DNA of 64,000 bases from Peltaster fructicola (taxonomy: Eukaryota; Ascomycota; Dothideomycetes), in NCBI GenBank assembly GCA_001592805.2, contig CP051142.1:2046001-2110000 (forward strand), given 5' to 3'. Every line of letters starts with the position of its first letter. Position 1 is the first letter of the stretch. Of this stretch, positions 21,263 to 32,936 are shown one piece after another. Under the pieces are notes generated by a model. That model saw only the letters and a program-made list of their open reading frames with translations, ran no database searches and was not told the origin of the DNA. A program made the position numbers and the translations under genes.

Positions 21263-24200
21263 TCAGAATGCGAATGCAAATCTGCGAGCACCAGCAGTTG
21301 CAACGGCACCACTCTTTGCAGCAGTACCAGTGACTGAATTAGTGGTGTCGTTGTTGTTCCACGTAGTTGGCTGAAGGAGCTGCATTGGAATGTTGAACTT
21401 GGACAGATTGATCTTGTTGCCGGCCACAGCTGGTGCAACCATGAGGACCAAGAAGACGACGAACATGACGAAGTACAGGATAGCATAGCGGACAACACGT
21501 CGCTTCCTCAGCTTGGTCTGCTTGAGCGAGTAGATTGGTGGTCGGATCTGACGGCTGCAAATGAGTGTTAGCATAGGCTTTTAGAGGATTAATAGTAATA
21601 AACATACCTTGGACGAAGCCAGAAGAGCATGACTGAGTGGAACTTGTCAATGTAGGGGATCAGCAGTGCTGGAAGCAGCATGAAGAGAAGGAAGTGTCCC
21701 AGGATGAAATCTGCGGCGAAGAAACCCATCTCAGTGATCTTGCAAAGGAACTCACGGCCTGGCTGAGAGATGGAGTGCCATCCCATGCCATACCACTTGC
21801 CAGTCCACCATGCTATGTTGGCTGAGTCGGCACGGAATTCTCGAGTGAGTGCCAATGCAACAATGAGCTTGTAAACAAATCGTTGCACTGCGACCACAGC
21901 GATCATACCCAGGAGTGTCTTGGTGAAGTCGAAACCCTGGAGGACGTACATGACCTCGAAGAAGGCGAACAGTGCAATGACTGCGATGGCGTGGGCAATG
22001 GCAGCGAGCACAGCACCAAACTTCTTGCAACACATGCCAAAGAGTGGACCCATGCAGCAGGCCATGCCGAAGAAGCCAGCTGCCACACCGGCGTTCACAG
22101 CGACTGGACCGAAAGCAACGAGTGCCACACGGATGAGCGAGTTCGTTGCCTTGATGGGGCTCGAGTTTCCGTTGCTGCCAGCGACGACACCTGTACCAGC
22201 ATTGATGTACAAGTATGGGATGAGTGTGACTGCAACCAGGACGAGAGGACCGATAATTTCACTGAAGAACACATTACCGAATCGTGCTCGAGGTGTGTCG
22301 CCAGAGAGCTTAGCGGATGGTTCTCCCAACGCCTTGCGCTTGAAACCAGTAAGACGTGTGCGTGACAAGCGGACGAAGCCGATCCATGATGCAGAGTGTG
22401 CCTTGGTGTTTCCACGGGACAACCAGCGCAAGAATTCTCGGTAGTCGATGAAGAAGTCCGACCAAGCAAACTGGTGTGGGTTGAACAGGAATGGTGAGAT
22501 CATCAGCGCAGTGACTGAGACCCAGAACCAGAGCAACCAGTATCCCCAGACAGTAAGCGTAGCGAACAGAAGCATCATCATGCATCGTGTTCCCCAGTAG
22601 ATGGATGGGCCAGCAAATCGTGAGTAGAGAACACCAAAAGGCATGCGTGCAGTTGCGAAACCACGTCCAGTACCGATGTATCGAGCACCACCGAAGGCAA
22701 GATCCTGCTGGAGCGAGTATGTGTAGATCTGAGTGACGAACACCTCGAAAAGAGGAGAGAGCGACGAGAAGTGCTTGGCCAGACGTGTGGCAGCTCGCCA
22801 GAATCCACGTTCTGTCAACTCCTGAATTGTGAGTGGCACGAAGGAGATGAAGAACACGATGAAGATCGACACGATACAACGCTGAACCCAGTCCATGATA
22901 GGGTTTGTGTTCGCGCAGCCAGTTGGGAAGAGCTCATCGGTGATTGGGACGTTCGGGTTGTATGAGCAGGCGATGGTCTCGTGGCGGAAGGCTCCCAAGT
23001 TGATCAGACACCACATGAAGAGCTGCACTGACAGCATGATGAAGACGTTGTTGATGTGGAAGCCAGGGTGAGCGTAGTAGAATGACAAGAAGCGGTCCAG
23101 AGGAAGCTGGGTACCAAGGTAGTAGTACTCACGAGACAGCATCTGCTCTCCCATACCGGTACCGATCTTGGTTGTGAAGTTGAGAATGGATCCGAAACCC
23201 AAGTCACGACCCTTACCACACTGGTAGTACTCGCAGTGCTTTATGCGGCCACCACGCAGCATGGCGTTCATACCAGCATAGATATCCTCGTTGAGATGCA
23301 GACCTTTCTGAGCCTTTGAGACACCACCACGGGTGCACATGAAGGTTGCGTTGAGGAAATCAGGATGACCGTAATGAAGCTTGCCACCAATCTCGGCCAG
23401 TGTACGAGCGAAGAGAGTACCGAACGTCTGTTCCTTTCCGGCGGCAATATCACCGAGAATTCCGATGTTCTCTGAGAAGATGTACTCACGAGCTCCAAGG
23501 ATAGCGACAGGGTTGAAGTTTGTTGGTGGAAGACCTGGTGTGTATGGCGAGACGTTGTCGGTGGTCATTTCCTCGAACTCAGCGAGGACTGATCGAATCT
23601 TAAGACACTCCTCAAGGTAGTTATCTTGGTTGGCATCGATGAGCTGAATGTACTCGCCACGAGAGAAGATAATGCAGTGGTTCTGGTTGTCAGACTTGCC
23701 GTCACCGAGAATTGGGTTACCAGAAAGCATGATTCGGAACTTTGGACGACGCATGCCGTTCTCCATGATCTCAGAGTGACCATCGATGAGGGCAGAGTAG
23801 AGTCGTGGATCTTCGCCTTCCTGGGTTGGTGGCTCTTCGTCGAGATAAGCAATCTGGAGATCTGGGTATGCACGGAGCAAGAACTCGGCGTTCTCACGCT
23901 CCTCCTTGGTGAACTTGGCGTAACGCTGCATGGAGACACAGATCTTGAACTTGCGACGGGCCATGCGCTCGAGCTCGCGCTCCAGCTTGTCAGAGTTGCC
24001 GCCAAACATCTGGACGACCTCTGGATTCTCGACACGGTAGAGAAGCTTAATAGCACGAGAGTAATTCATCATGCCGGAGATGGTACGGTAGAGCGTCTGC
24101 GATCGAAGGGATGCCCAAATACGAGTTCGGAGAGTGTACTCTGGTGCAGCAGACTTGAAACCAATGCAGTAGAACGGAAGATCATCGATCTTGTTCTTGG

Positions 24201-27066
24201 CTGCATCCTTCTCGCTCTTCTCGTTGTCGCCGTTGAATTGTGATGTCTCATCAGCCAGGATCTTGGTGTCCTTGACGAAGCAGTCCCATTCGTGAGGATG
24301 AAGCTGCTTGAGGTACTCCAGCATGGTAACACGAGAGTATGGCTCGTCCTCACGAATGATCTCACGAAGAGACAAAAGAATCTTCTCGCTATAGTGAGGG
24401 ATCATGACGGTGAAAGTTGGCATGTTGTCCACTGGCAGAGGCTCAGGGATAGGTGTCGAGAGAGATTGAGCGAAGAAAGAGATACGTCGTTCAGCCTCAG
24501 AGTGCTGTGGGAAGAACTCAGTCTTGAAGGAGTGATCTTCCTGCGAAACGAAGAAGGTTGGAGCACGAAGTGTGCGCTTGCCCTCCTGCTCAGATGGCAC
24601 CTGATGGTAGAGCAGCTTCTGAACGTGGTCGATGGCAAGCAGATGCTCACGGTACATAGAGATGACGATGGCGTTCCAGATCTGCGAGATGAGGACCTTC
24701 GGCTTGTACTTGATCTCCATGTCTGTTGTTGCAAGGATCTTGGAGTAGACACGCTTTGGCAGACGGGAGAAGATGTTCCTCCATGGAGTCCAGATGGACA
24801 CACCCAGGTAGAAGGAGCGCGCGACCGAGAAGACAGTGTTCCAGATGATGTACCAGAGATAGGTATCCAAGAAGAAGAGGATCAAGTCGGTGAAGTACAT
24901 CAAAGCAAGAAGGACGATCGGTTGCTTCTTGCAGAGAACGTTGCCGATGATAGCGTCTCCAATGCAGTGCTCGATGTCGTAGGTCGACAGAATACGAATT
25001 GGATCCACCAGCGAAAGAGTCAAGAAGAAGTAAGACTCAGAAAGCTTTGCCGCGAAGACAAGGACCCAAAGACCGTATGACATCCAGCGAGCGTTGCCTT
25101 GCAGACGTGGCCAGCTTGCAGTGAAGGTCTGACTTGCAACGTACTTCCTACGGTTGCCGTTAAGGTAGCTGCCAAAAAGACCGCCGAGAGGCATGATAGC
25201 AAAGAAGAGGAACGAGGCTAGAGCAATCAAGAACTGGACCACACCAAGAACCAGGCCAATTTGCGTGCCAGAAGCGTTTCTGACACCAAAGACATACACA
25301 GCTGGACCCAGGTTGAGGGCGAAGATGACAAGAAGGAGCAGGAAGCGCTTTGTCAAGTGCTGAGCACCAGCCCACTTTCTTGGGACATAAAGCCATTCGC
25401 AGAAGGTTGCGCCAAGCATAATGACTGAAGCGACAGTTCCACCAAGAGCGACTGCAGACCAGCGCGCGGCTGCATCAGGCTGCGTGTTACGCTGTTGCTC
25501 GTAGTTCTTGGTGTAGAGAGTTGGAGAGTTGTAGGCAGTGTAGAACCAGTAGACAGTGACGTGGATGACCCAGATACGGTTGAAGTTGGTCAACATGTGG
25601 AACCAGGATCGGGTCTCGAAGTAGGTCTTGAAGAAAGCCTTCTTCCAGACAACGTCCTTAAGGCGCTCGAATCGTTCAGCAGGTGGCAGATCAATGAGTC
25701 GGCTCTTATCCTCGAACGCGATCAGTTCAATGCCCTCTGGGTACCAGAAGAGCTGGTTCATGTCATCGTAGCCGATGATCTTGGCGTGGTCACGCTCCTT
25801 GCGAACGTACTTGCCGTCAAGGACCTCGTAGCCTTGATCCCTGCAGTAGGTGTAAAGAGGTGTGATGCAGTTGTTAAGGAATGTGAACTCCTCAACCGGC
25901 TCAACACGGTTCTGGCAAGCTGGTGAGTGCAGGAAGTCATCTGCGCACTTGAAGATGAAGCAGAGCACTTCTGGCATGAAACGCACTTGGTTTGCTTCAC
26001 CCCAGCAGAGCAAGTAGAGAGCAACCTGGCGAACTCGGTCATGCTGCGACATGCGGTTCATGCGTGTCTTCCAACGGTATTCAGCAGCCTCCAGACTGTT
26101 GTCACCCTCAAAGCTCTCGAGTGTCGCCTCTTCGTTGCCTGGATCAGCTCGCTTCTTAGCTGCCTTTCGCGCTTTACGTGTTGCTCGACTGGCCTTGCCA
26201 AGCTTCATGTTTGCGAATCCGACGGCGTCGTCGAGGTCGAGGTGAGCAGCGAAGTACCACTTTCGGAAGTTCGCGTGTTCGCCACCGATGTAGTCTGCGT
26301 GAAGAGAGAGCAGAGCCTGGTTTGGTGACATGCGTGAAGCTCGTGAGTCGAGGAGAGTCATGAAGTGGTCAAACATGTTCCTCATGCTGTCACGCTGGAA
26401 ACCAAACTTTGCAGTCAGATCAAGGAAAATATCCTCAATCTCCTCCTTCGAGAGTGGAATCTGAGCTTCTGAGGTCCAAGCTGGATATGGCTCTCGCGAG
26501 CGTTGTCCAGCAGGAAGAGCATTTGTGTAATCCACGCCATAAACAGGAGTGGATGCACCTGATGATCTGTTGCCGCCATATGAGACCTGAGATGATGGTG
26601 GGCGGTATCCGCGTCCCTGACCTTCGCCATAGGAGTTGTATCGCTCGTCACCACGACCATAGTAGTCCATCTCAGCAGCTCTTGCCATGTCGGATCTCAT
26701 TGTGAAATCGCTGAATGTCTCAGAATCATCCTCTCTTCTGCCACCTTTCTCATTGTTGTAGGCGCGAGCTTGCTGGTTGCCAGCAGGGGCACCATTGTCG
26801 TAGTACTGGTCATTGTAGTACTCGTCCTGGTAGCCTTGATGACCAGCATCGTAGTAGCCATCCTGTTGGTACGAGCCCTCGTGACCACCATTCTGATAGT
26901 AGCCTTGCTCATCATAGTAGCCATCTTGGGTACCATGGTTGTACGAGCCCTGCTGGTCATAGTATGCCTGACCATTGTCTTGGTAATATTCTCCGCCTTG
27001 GGCGCCTTCCTGTTGATGGTGGCTATACCCTTCGTCGTACCCTCCTTGGTGGTAGGGTTGCGACAT
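21263..27066 (-). CDS. FKS1: 1,3-beta-glucan synthase catalytic subunit (GT48)
   Basis: Multi-pass plasma-membrane enzyme making the main wall glucan from UDP-glucose, under Rho1 control. Exons are 21608-27066 and 21263-21554 with a 53-bp intron (21555-21607) near the end. It encodes 1916 residues, normal for filamentous fungi. The first 120 residues are Gly/Tyr/Gln-rich and cytosolic; the Fks1 domain-1 lies near 320-430. About six membrane helices (480-730) are followed by the large cytosolic GT48 domain (about 800-1340, with [20 protein letters not shown] and [18 protein letters not shown]) and then a second membrane block. The drug-target hot spots are visible: FLTLSLVDP at 681-689 and DWVQRCIV at 1392-1399. 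The C-terminal exon supplies the basic [13 protein letters not shown] and a final helix. Confidence 0.98.
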
Positions 27067-29825
27067 GATTGTCGATGATTATGGGTCACTGGGTAATGTC
27101 AGCGATATCGAACTGATGGAACAAATGCAATGAAGAGGAAAGGGTGTCCACCCCGGCACAGGAGCAGGATCGTGCACCGCCACACTGGAGGATTGTGAGT
27201 TTTGAGGAGGCAGACATACAGTGATCAGGATATCATATGATTCTCTGGTCTTTCTCAACAATTAGGAGAGCGCGTATTCGCGATTGAAAGTAGTTGTGAT
27301 GGTGTTCAAACGAATGAATGGTGCCGTGTTGATAAAAGTTGGCGAATGGTACACACAGCCAGGCACTATCGCAACGCCTGCAGCGGTGATGCGAACAGAT
27401 TGACGTGTATGTCGATTGTGGTGGTCGTCTTCTAAGCGGCAGACGTTGATGGAGTGAGTGATGGGGGAGTGAAAGAAGTGGTAAGTCGAAGATGTCTTCC
27501 TGTCAAAGCAGCGCCAAACAAGAAACGGGCGTGGGCGAGGAGGAACGGACTAGCAAGGTTCGAAAGTGTGTTGCCGTGGTGAGCACGGGCTTCCATACGC
27601 GTCTCCTTGAGCTAAGTGCTGATTGGCGGCTTCTCCCTGGCCTCCGTTTCATATCTCACCCATCCCATCATATCACGTTCGCATCTATAGCTGAGCTACT
27701 CATGCGCCGCCAGATGCTATCCGGAGAACGAGAGATGCAACAGCGAGCGACCTGTTTGTCTCCTACAACAATGCCAGCACGTATCAACCACAAGAGAAGC
27801 GTTGACAATAAGACGATTCCGGGAGCAGGCGGTTCACAAAATAGGGGGCGTCCCAAACAATGGCCTGTGATCTGCCGCAGTAATAGCTATCTGACTTTTC
27901 GCGATTATAGGAGCCAGTTGAGTCGGTAAGCTATGAATGGCAGTTGCTTGATCAATGGTGGCTGCACGCCAGAATCGTCAACGGCGTTCTTGATTTGCTT
28001 AATGGCTTGCAGCAAGTTCTTCTTCCGAGACCTGACATCAGCTCACGGCCGAAGCAGATCGCTGCAAGTCCGTCGCTCACTACCGGCGAACAGTTCCTCA
28101 GCCACAGGAAGCTTTCGTGGCGATCGCATACAGCAACCGGGCAAGACAGCTGGGCTCCGCCGTACATCAGTGGCAAATCTCGATCTCGACATGTTGAAGA
28201 AAACCTGGTTGAAGGGAGTTGCCACAAGGCATCTAATGTACGAGCTCTCCTCTCGAGTAAATACGAGTTGTTGCGGAGAAGTCACGCACGATGTATTCGA
28301 GATCTGCTGGCAACGGACCTGGAGACTACGTGTACCAGCTGCATGATGAGCTACCAGCAGCACACAGCTAGCATGTGGTGTGTGTTGTACAAGAACGACA
28401 GCTTCTGCGTGGATTAATTGTTGAGGCCAGCGTGCCCAACGGTCAAGGCACACTAGTAATCTGCGGTATGCACCAGTGAAAGATCAGACGATGCAGAGCT
28501 TGAATTTTGTATACGCTAGCAGGCTCAAGCATGAAGATCCTTGATCCGTTCAACTCCGCTCATTGGCTCTTCTGGCCGGCTACGCAAGGCATGGGCATAT
28601 GGCTTCGAGTAGTCGTGCACACAGGCTGTAGTCTGCTGTAAGACGCCGTGGCTCCAGGAGACGCAGAGGCACGACAGCTGGGGAAAAACACCCAGTGGCT
28701 AGAGTACAGCTTGCGCAATCCTGTCTGCCCAGGGGCTGCTATTCGCCACCAATGCTTTGTACCTGCATTAGAGCAGTCGTCGTGACGGCAACGATGTCAA
28801 ATATAGACAGATCTGTCCGTTGGTGGTGTGGCGATCCTAGGGAGCCTTGTATCCTTTCGCGGAGGCGACAGGAGGGGCCCTGGCATCGCTACAGCACAAC
28901 ACTGCTCTCCAAGACCATCTTGCATACTCGGGCAAGACGTAGTTGTACCATGGCTTAGGCTTGGAACCTGGGATAGAGATCAGCGGCTCTTATCACGCCG
29001 GCGTTCTAGCGACAACAAGATGCGAGACCTTACAATCTCTGGTGCTGCCAAGGTCGAAATGAACCGCGGACAACAGTCGTAAGGTCTTCAAAGTGAGCTG
29101 ACAAGAAATGTAAGCATGAGACAGAGTGAAAGTAATGGCCCGAAGCAACCGGCTTATTCGGCAAGCATTTGCCACATACAGCACGAAAGAATGTTCATGT
29201 TGTCTTCGCCTCGTCTGAAAATGACGATTGAAGGGGCCAGCGACTATAGGGATCATGTATGTCGATCTTCCAATCTTAAGTTTGCCGCGCGACGTCAAGA
29301 TTGCCAAGCTGTTGTCAAGCCTTGCAGAGGAATCGGCACATAGCTGGTGTCTCGGTGGCCGCCAGCTCTCTGATGCGCTTGGTGATGCATTGTCTGTAGC
29401 AAGAGTCTCGTCTTCACACTGTAGCAATTCGAGTGAGAAGCTGAGCTCGTAAGGATGAATGGAATCAGAGGCCACGCAAGCCTCCTCGTGTATTTGTGGA
29501 CTAGTGCAGAGCCGCCTCCTGGAGTGAGCAACAAGTCCCTTGAGGATCTCCATTTCAGCGACGCGACAGCTCTTCCTCTTTCTCATTCATCAACACAACG
29601 CACCTCTCTTCAAGGGCGTTTCTTTCAACAATTGCAACTTTCTTCACGCTCATTGACCAAGCGGTTGCAAGCATTACCGTCTTGCCGCCAATCACCATCG
29701 CTGCATTCTCACAGCCGCCCACTTTCATCGGCGCGTTCACAAAACATACATTTTAGACACAACTCTCTCGATTGCGACAGTCTACAAAGCAACTTGAAAG
29801 AGCTATATCGTAATAAGCAGTCAAC
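27067..29825. promoter_or_regulatory. 2.76-kb divergent region between FKS1 and the GH72 gene
   Basis: It holds the promoters of two cell-wall glucan genes. The 500 bp next to the GH72 start include a long pyrimidine-rich leader (29,560-29,720). Open frames at 27492-27929 (+) and 28993-29586 (-) lack domains and sensible starts. No repeat or RNA gene recognised. Confidence 0.45.
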
Positions 29826-31545
29826 ATGAGAGGACTCAGCATTGGTGCAGCAGTTGCTGCATCAAGTTTGTTCGTCAGCAGCGCCTTGGCTGCTGTCGAT
29901 CCAATTGTGATCAAGGGCAGCAAATTCTTCTACAAGACAAACGGCACCGAGTTGTAAGTGGCACCGACGGGTATTCCGACCTGCAGTACTAATGAGCTAC
30001 AGCTTCATTCGAGGTGTTGCCTACCAGCAGGATTACAACGGAGGAGGAGCCGACGGCACTGTTGTCGACTCAACCAACTACAACGACCCTCTCGCCGACA
30101 CAACCGCATGCCAGCGAGATATTCCGTACCTGGTGGCGCTGCGCACAAACGTTATCCGTACCTACGCCATCGATCCGTCTAAAGACCACTCTACTTGCAT
30201 GAACGCTCTTGCGAATGCCGGCATCTATGTTATCGCGGATCTTGCAAGCCCGTCCCAGTCCATCAACCGTGACAGCCCTGCATGGAACGACGATCTCTAC
30301 ACTCGTTATACTAGTGTCATCGACAACATGGCCAGTTACACCAACACTCTGGGCTTCTTTGCTGGCAATGAAGTCTCAAACAACGCCTCAAATACTGGTG
30401 CAAGCGCATTTGTAAGAGCAGCTGTGCGAGATATGAAGACATACATCTCGGCAAAGGGTTACCGCACAATCGGTGTTGGATACGCTGCTGATGACGATGC
30501 CACAATCCGTGCCTACACTTCAGACTATTTCAACTGTGGTGACCAGTCTTCTGCCATTGACTTCTGGGGCTACAACATTTACGAGTGGTGTGGAACTGGC
30601 AAGACATTCCAGTCTTCCGGTTACGCCGACCGCACAGCAGAGTTCGCCAACTTCTCCGTTCCAGCCTTCTTCGCCGAGTACGGCTGCATCAACCCACGAC
30701 CACGAACATTCGATGACACCCCTGTTCTGTACAGCGACAAGATGGACGGTGTTTGGTCAGGTGGTATTGTCTACATGTACTTCCAAGAGACCAATGATTA
30801 CGGTAAGGTTCAAAGATCCCCATGATGTTATCATTGCTAACCATTTCAGGTCTTGTCAGCATTGGAAGCGACAGCAGCGTCACAACTCTCTCTGACTACT
30901 CTGTTCTTTCGTCCCAGATCGCAACTGTTTCCCCAAGCGGTCCAAACAGCGCTAGCTACACTACATCTAACAGCCCACGAGCATGCCCAACAATCGACAG
31001 CACATGGAAGGCCGCTGCTTCTCCTCTGCCACCAACACCAGATTCGGGTGTGTGCCAGTGCATGTACGACTCTCTGAGCTGTGTTGTTGGAAGCGGTGTC
31101 TCAACCAAGAGCTATGGAGATCTTTTCAGCTACGTCTGCGGACAGGACGCAAATGCTTGCAAGGGTATCGCCACCGTGCCAGCCAACGGCACATATGGTG
31201 CTTACAGCATGTGCAACTCGACTCAGCAACTTGCTTTCGTCCTCAACCAGTACTACCTAGACCAGGGATCTCAGGCATCCGCTTGTAGCTTCGGCGGTTC
31301 TGCTACACTCAAGTCTGCCACCTCTCCTACAGGCAGCTGCTCAACCGCCATCGCAGCCGCAGGTTCGAACGGCGCTGGCACTCTCGGGCTCGGCTGCTGT
31401 CAACACTGGAAAGTCTGGCTCCAGCTCTAGCTCTGGTGCTGCTTCGCCAGGCCGTATGGCAGGAAGTCCAGTCTCTGGCACTTGGCAGATGGCTGCCCTT
31501 ATTGGTCTGGCCTGTATGTCTGGAGCTGGTATGATCTACTTGTAG
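29826..31545 (+). CDS. gel: GPI-anchored 1,3-beta-glucanosyltransferase (GH72+, Gel/Gas family)
   Basis: Wall enzyme that cuts and rejoins 1,3-beta-glucan chains at the outer plasma membrane. Exons are 29826-29953, 30003-30802 and 30850-31545 with introns of 49 and 47 bp; the first contains a TACTAAT branch site. Signal peptide is residues 1-22. The GH72 domain carries both catalytic glutamates, E166 ([10 protein letters not shown]) and E268 (FFAEYGC). A Cys-rich X8/CBM43 domain follows ([12 protein letters not shown] onward), so it is a GH72+ member. The uninterrupted frame stops at 31430. The frame one base over then reads a Ser-rich stretch and an ideal GPI signal ([21 protein letters not shown]) to 31545. 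One surplus G in the GGG at 31386-31388 would explain this. With it, 540 residues. The lost tail is therefore probably a sequence error. Confidence 0.93.
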
Positions 31546-31690
31546 ATGTAGCTCGATATGGTGGAGGATAATGGTTCGCAGACTTGTTGGTTGCAGGTCT
31601 TTGGATGAAGTCGATCAAGGCATAGAGCGGCGAGGGAACGCCAACACGTCTCAGGGATCTTCTAGAAGTTCTTCGATGAGCCTTGTACAT

Positions 31691-32059
31691 TCAATTCCCA
31701 TAACAATGCATTCCCATTATACTCACCATGGCTGTCATTCCAGACGTCTTGGCCAGACCATGCTGTATCGACCTTACTCCTTGATCGATGGTTTTTGGCT
31801 GTGGGTGCGGTACATCATCACGTCTTGCGAGCTTCTCCGGCAGATTCTCTCCTAGACATGCGAGCCGGCAGGACTTCCAAAAGCAAAGATGCTTGAGGAT
31901 TGTATGGCCTTGACGCGCATCGCATCTGGTATGCCTTCGTCTGGCACAGGAAGCACAATGAAGACAATCGTCTTCGCTCCACAGCTTTCCACTACTCGAG
32001 CACAGGTTGCACAGCATACGTTCGTTCGGTAGCGTGCTATGCTCCCGAGACCGTGGCAC
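31691..32059 (-). CDS. Candidate small Cys/His-rich protein
   Basis: 122 residues from an ATG. Residues 15-60 contain MLCNLCSSSGKLW, then CLHCASCARRRHTRCD, which is a spacing of CxxC pairs with His that could hold zinc, in the style of small fungal zinc-ribbon or RING-like proteins. The C-terminal third has no pattern. A GTGAGT donor near the end (about 31,725) could lead to another exon, but none was identified. No family was recognised and the frame could be chance. Confidence 0.3.
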   Translation of the reverse strand: MPRSREHSTLPNERMLCNLCSSSGKLWSEDDCLHCASCARRRHTRCDARQGHTILKHLCFWKSCRLACLGENLPEKLARRDDVPHPQPKTIDQGVRSIQHGLAKTSGMTAMVSIMGMHCYGN

Positions 32060-32805
32060 CCTTCAGATATGAGACGATGCCATCCTCGACATCAGGCTCT
32101 CGATAGTCGAAGCAATTCTTCGCTCCCAGCTGTCTACCACACTTGGAGTCGGCCGGGGTTAGAGAAACACTACAGGAGCGCTGAAGACTCTATGATCTCG
32201 TGATTTAGTCTAGTAGACATTGCTCAGACTTGGTTGTGTTCAGCTCTTGTACTATATGTGCGTTGAGAATATACTCGCGCAATCACTCTCTGGCTTTGGT
32301 GGAAACGTTTCGCACTGTACTTTTGCTCAAGTCCGATGGATTAGATCTGTTGCAACGCACATCCCTTTCACCACCACTTATCCCTTACCGGGTGTGGACT
32401 CAATGTCTGTTGTTCTGCGTCAGGAAAGGGAGCCCATCTGCGTCTGCAACAGACAGTATATTGCTCTGCTTCTAGGCCCGTGCCCATCAATCTCTACGCT
32501 CGAGGCCTCATGCTCTCCTTCTCTTCCTCTACCTTTCTGCTCAACACTCTTCAACAGTAGGCACAATGCTTCTCCCAACAACGAGGACACACAGGTGGTC
32601 CATAGCGACGTGACTCGCTGCTTTCCACGCATGCTTGTTAGAGCGTATTCTGACACATGCTTGCCTCCATTGCTGAACTGATCGTCAGGGCCATACAGCA
32701 AGCTGAATTCATTGAACTCACACACGTCTGTTGACTGCATGGGTCTAATCAATGCTCAAGGAGATCCGGTAGCCTACACCCTCTGGTCGACTGCATGGGC
32801 CTGTC

Positions 32806-32840
32806 AGTCAGCGCTCAGGTATGCAACACAGGCGCTGACT
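32806..32840. repeat. Perfect 9-bp inverted repeat upstream of the HET gene
   Basis: agtcagcgc at 32806-32814 and its exact complement gcgctgact at 32832-32840, with a 17-nt spacer, about 95 bp before the HET ATG. It could be a factor-binding dyad or an mRNA leader hairpin; chance cannot be excluded. Confidence 0.5.
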
Positions 32841-32936
32841 AGCGCTTCATCTGAAGAGGCCGCATGAGCGCTCGTCCACGCAGGCTCCGAGATCTTTCGC
32901 GGTCGACTTGTCAACTGCTTCAGCTCACGACAGATC

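Larger units (their letters stand above)
31546..32936. other. Intergenic region between GH72 and HET genes
   Basis: 1.39 kb. It holds a Cys-rich minus-strand frame (listed separately), a diverged direct repeat at 32728-32761 and 32783-32819, and a dyad close to the HET gene start. Remaining frames look non-coding. Confidence 0.45.

Noticed and set aside
21883-25080. Long plus-strand open frames inside FKS1 (and similar ones inside SMC4 and CSF1)
   Set aside because: They are mirror frames of well-supported genes, caused by codon bias.
28993-29586. 197-codon open frame in the FKS1-GH72 intergenic region
   Set aside because: No family texture, and it overlaps the probable GH72 leader in antisense.
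31370-31460. A third intron of about 88 bp in the GH72 gene that would restore the frame
   Set aside because: The donor GTTCGA is non-canonical and the intron would remove coding Ser-rich sequence; one surplus G explains the data more simply.
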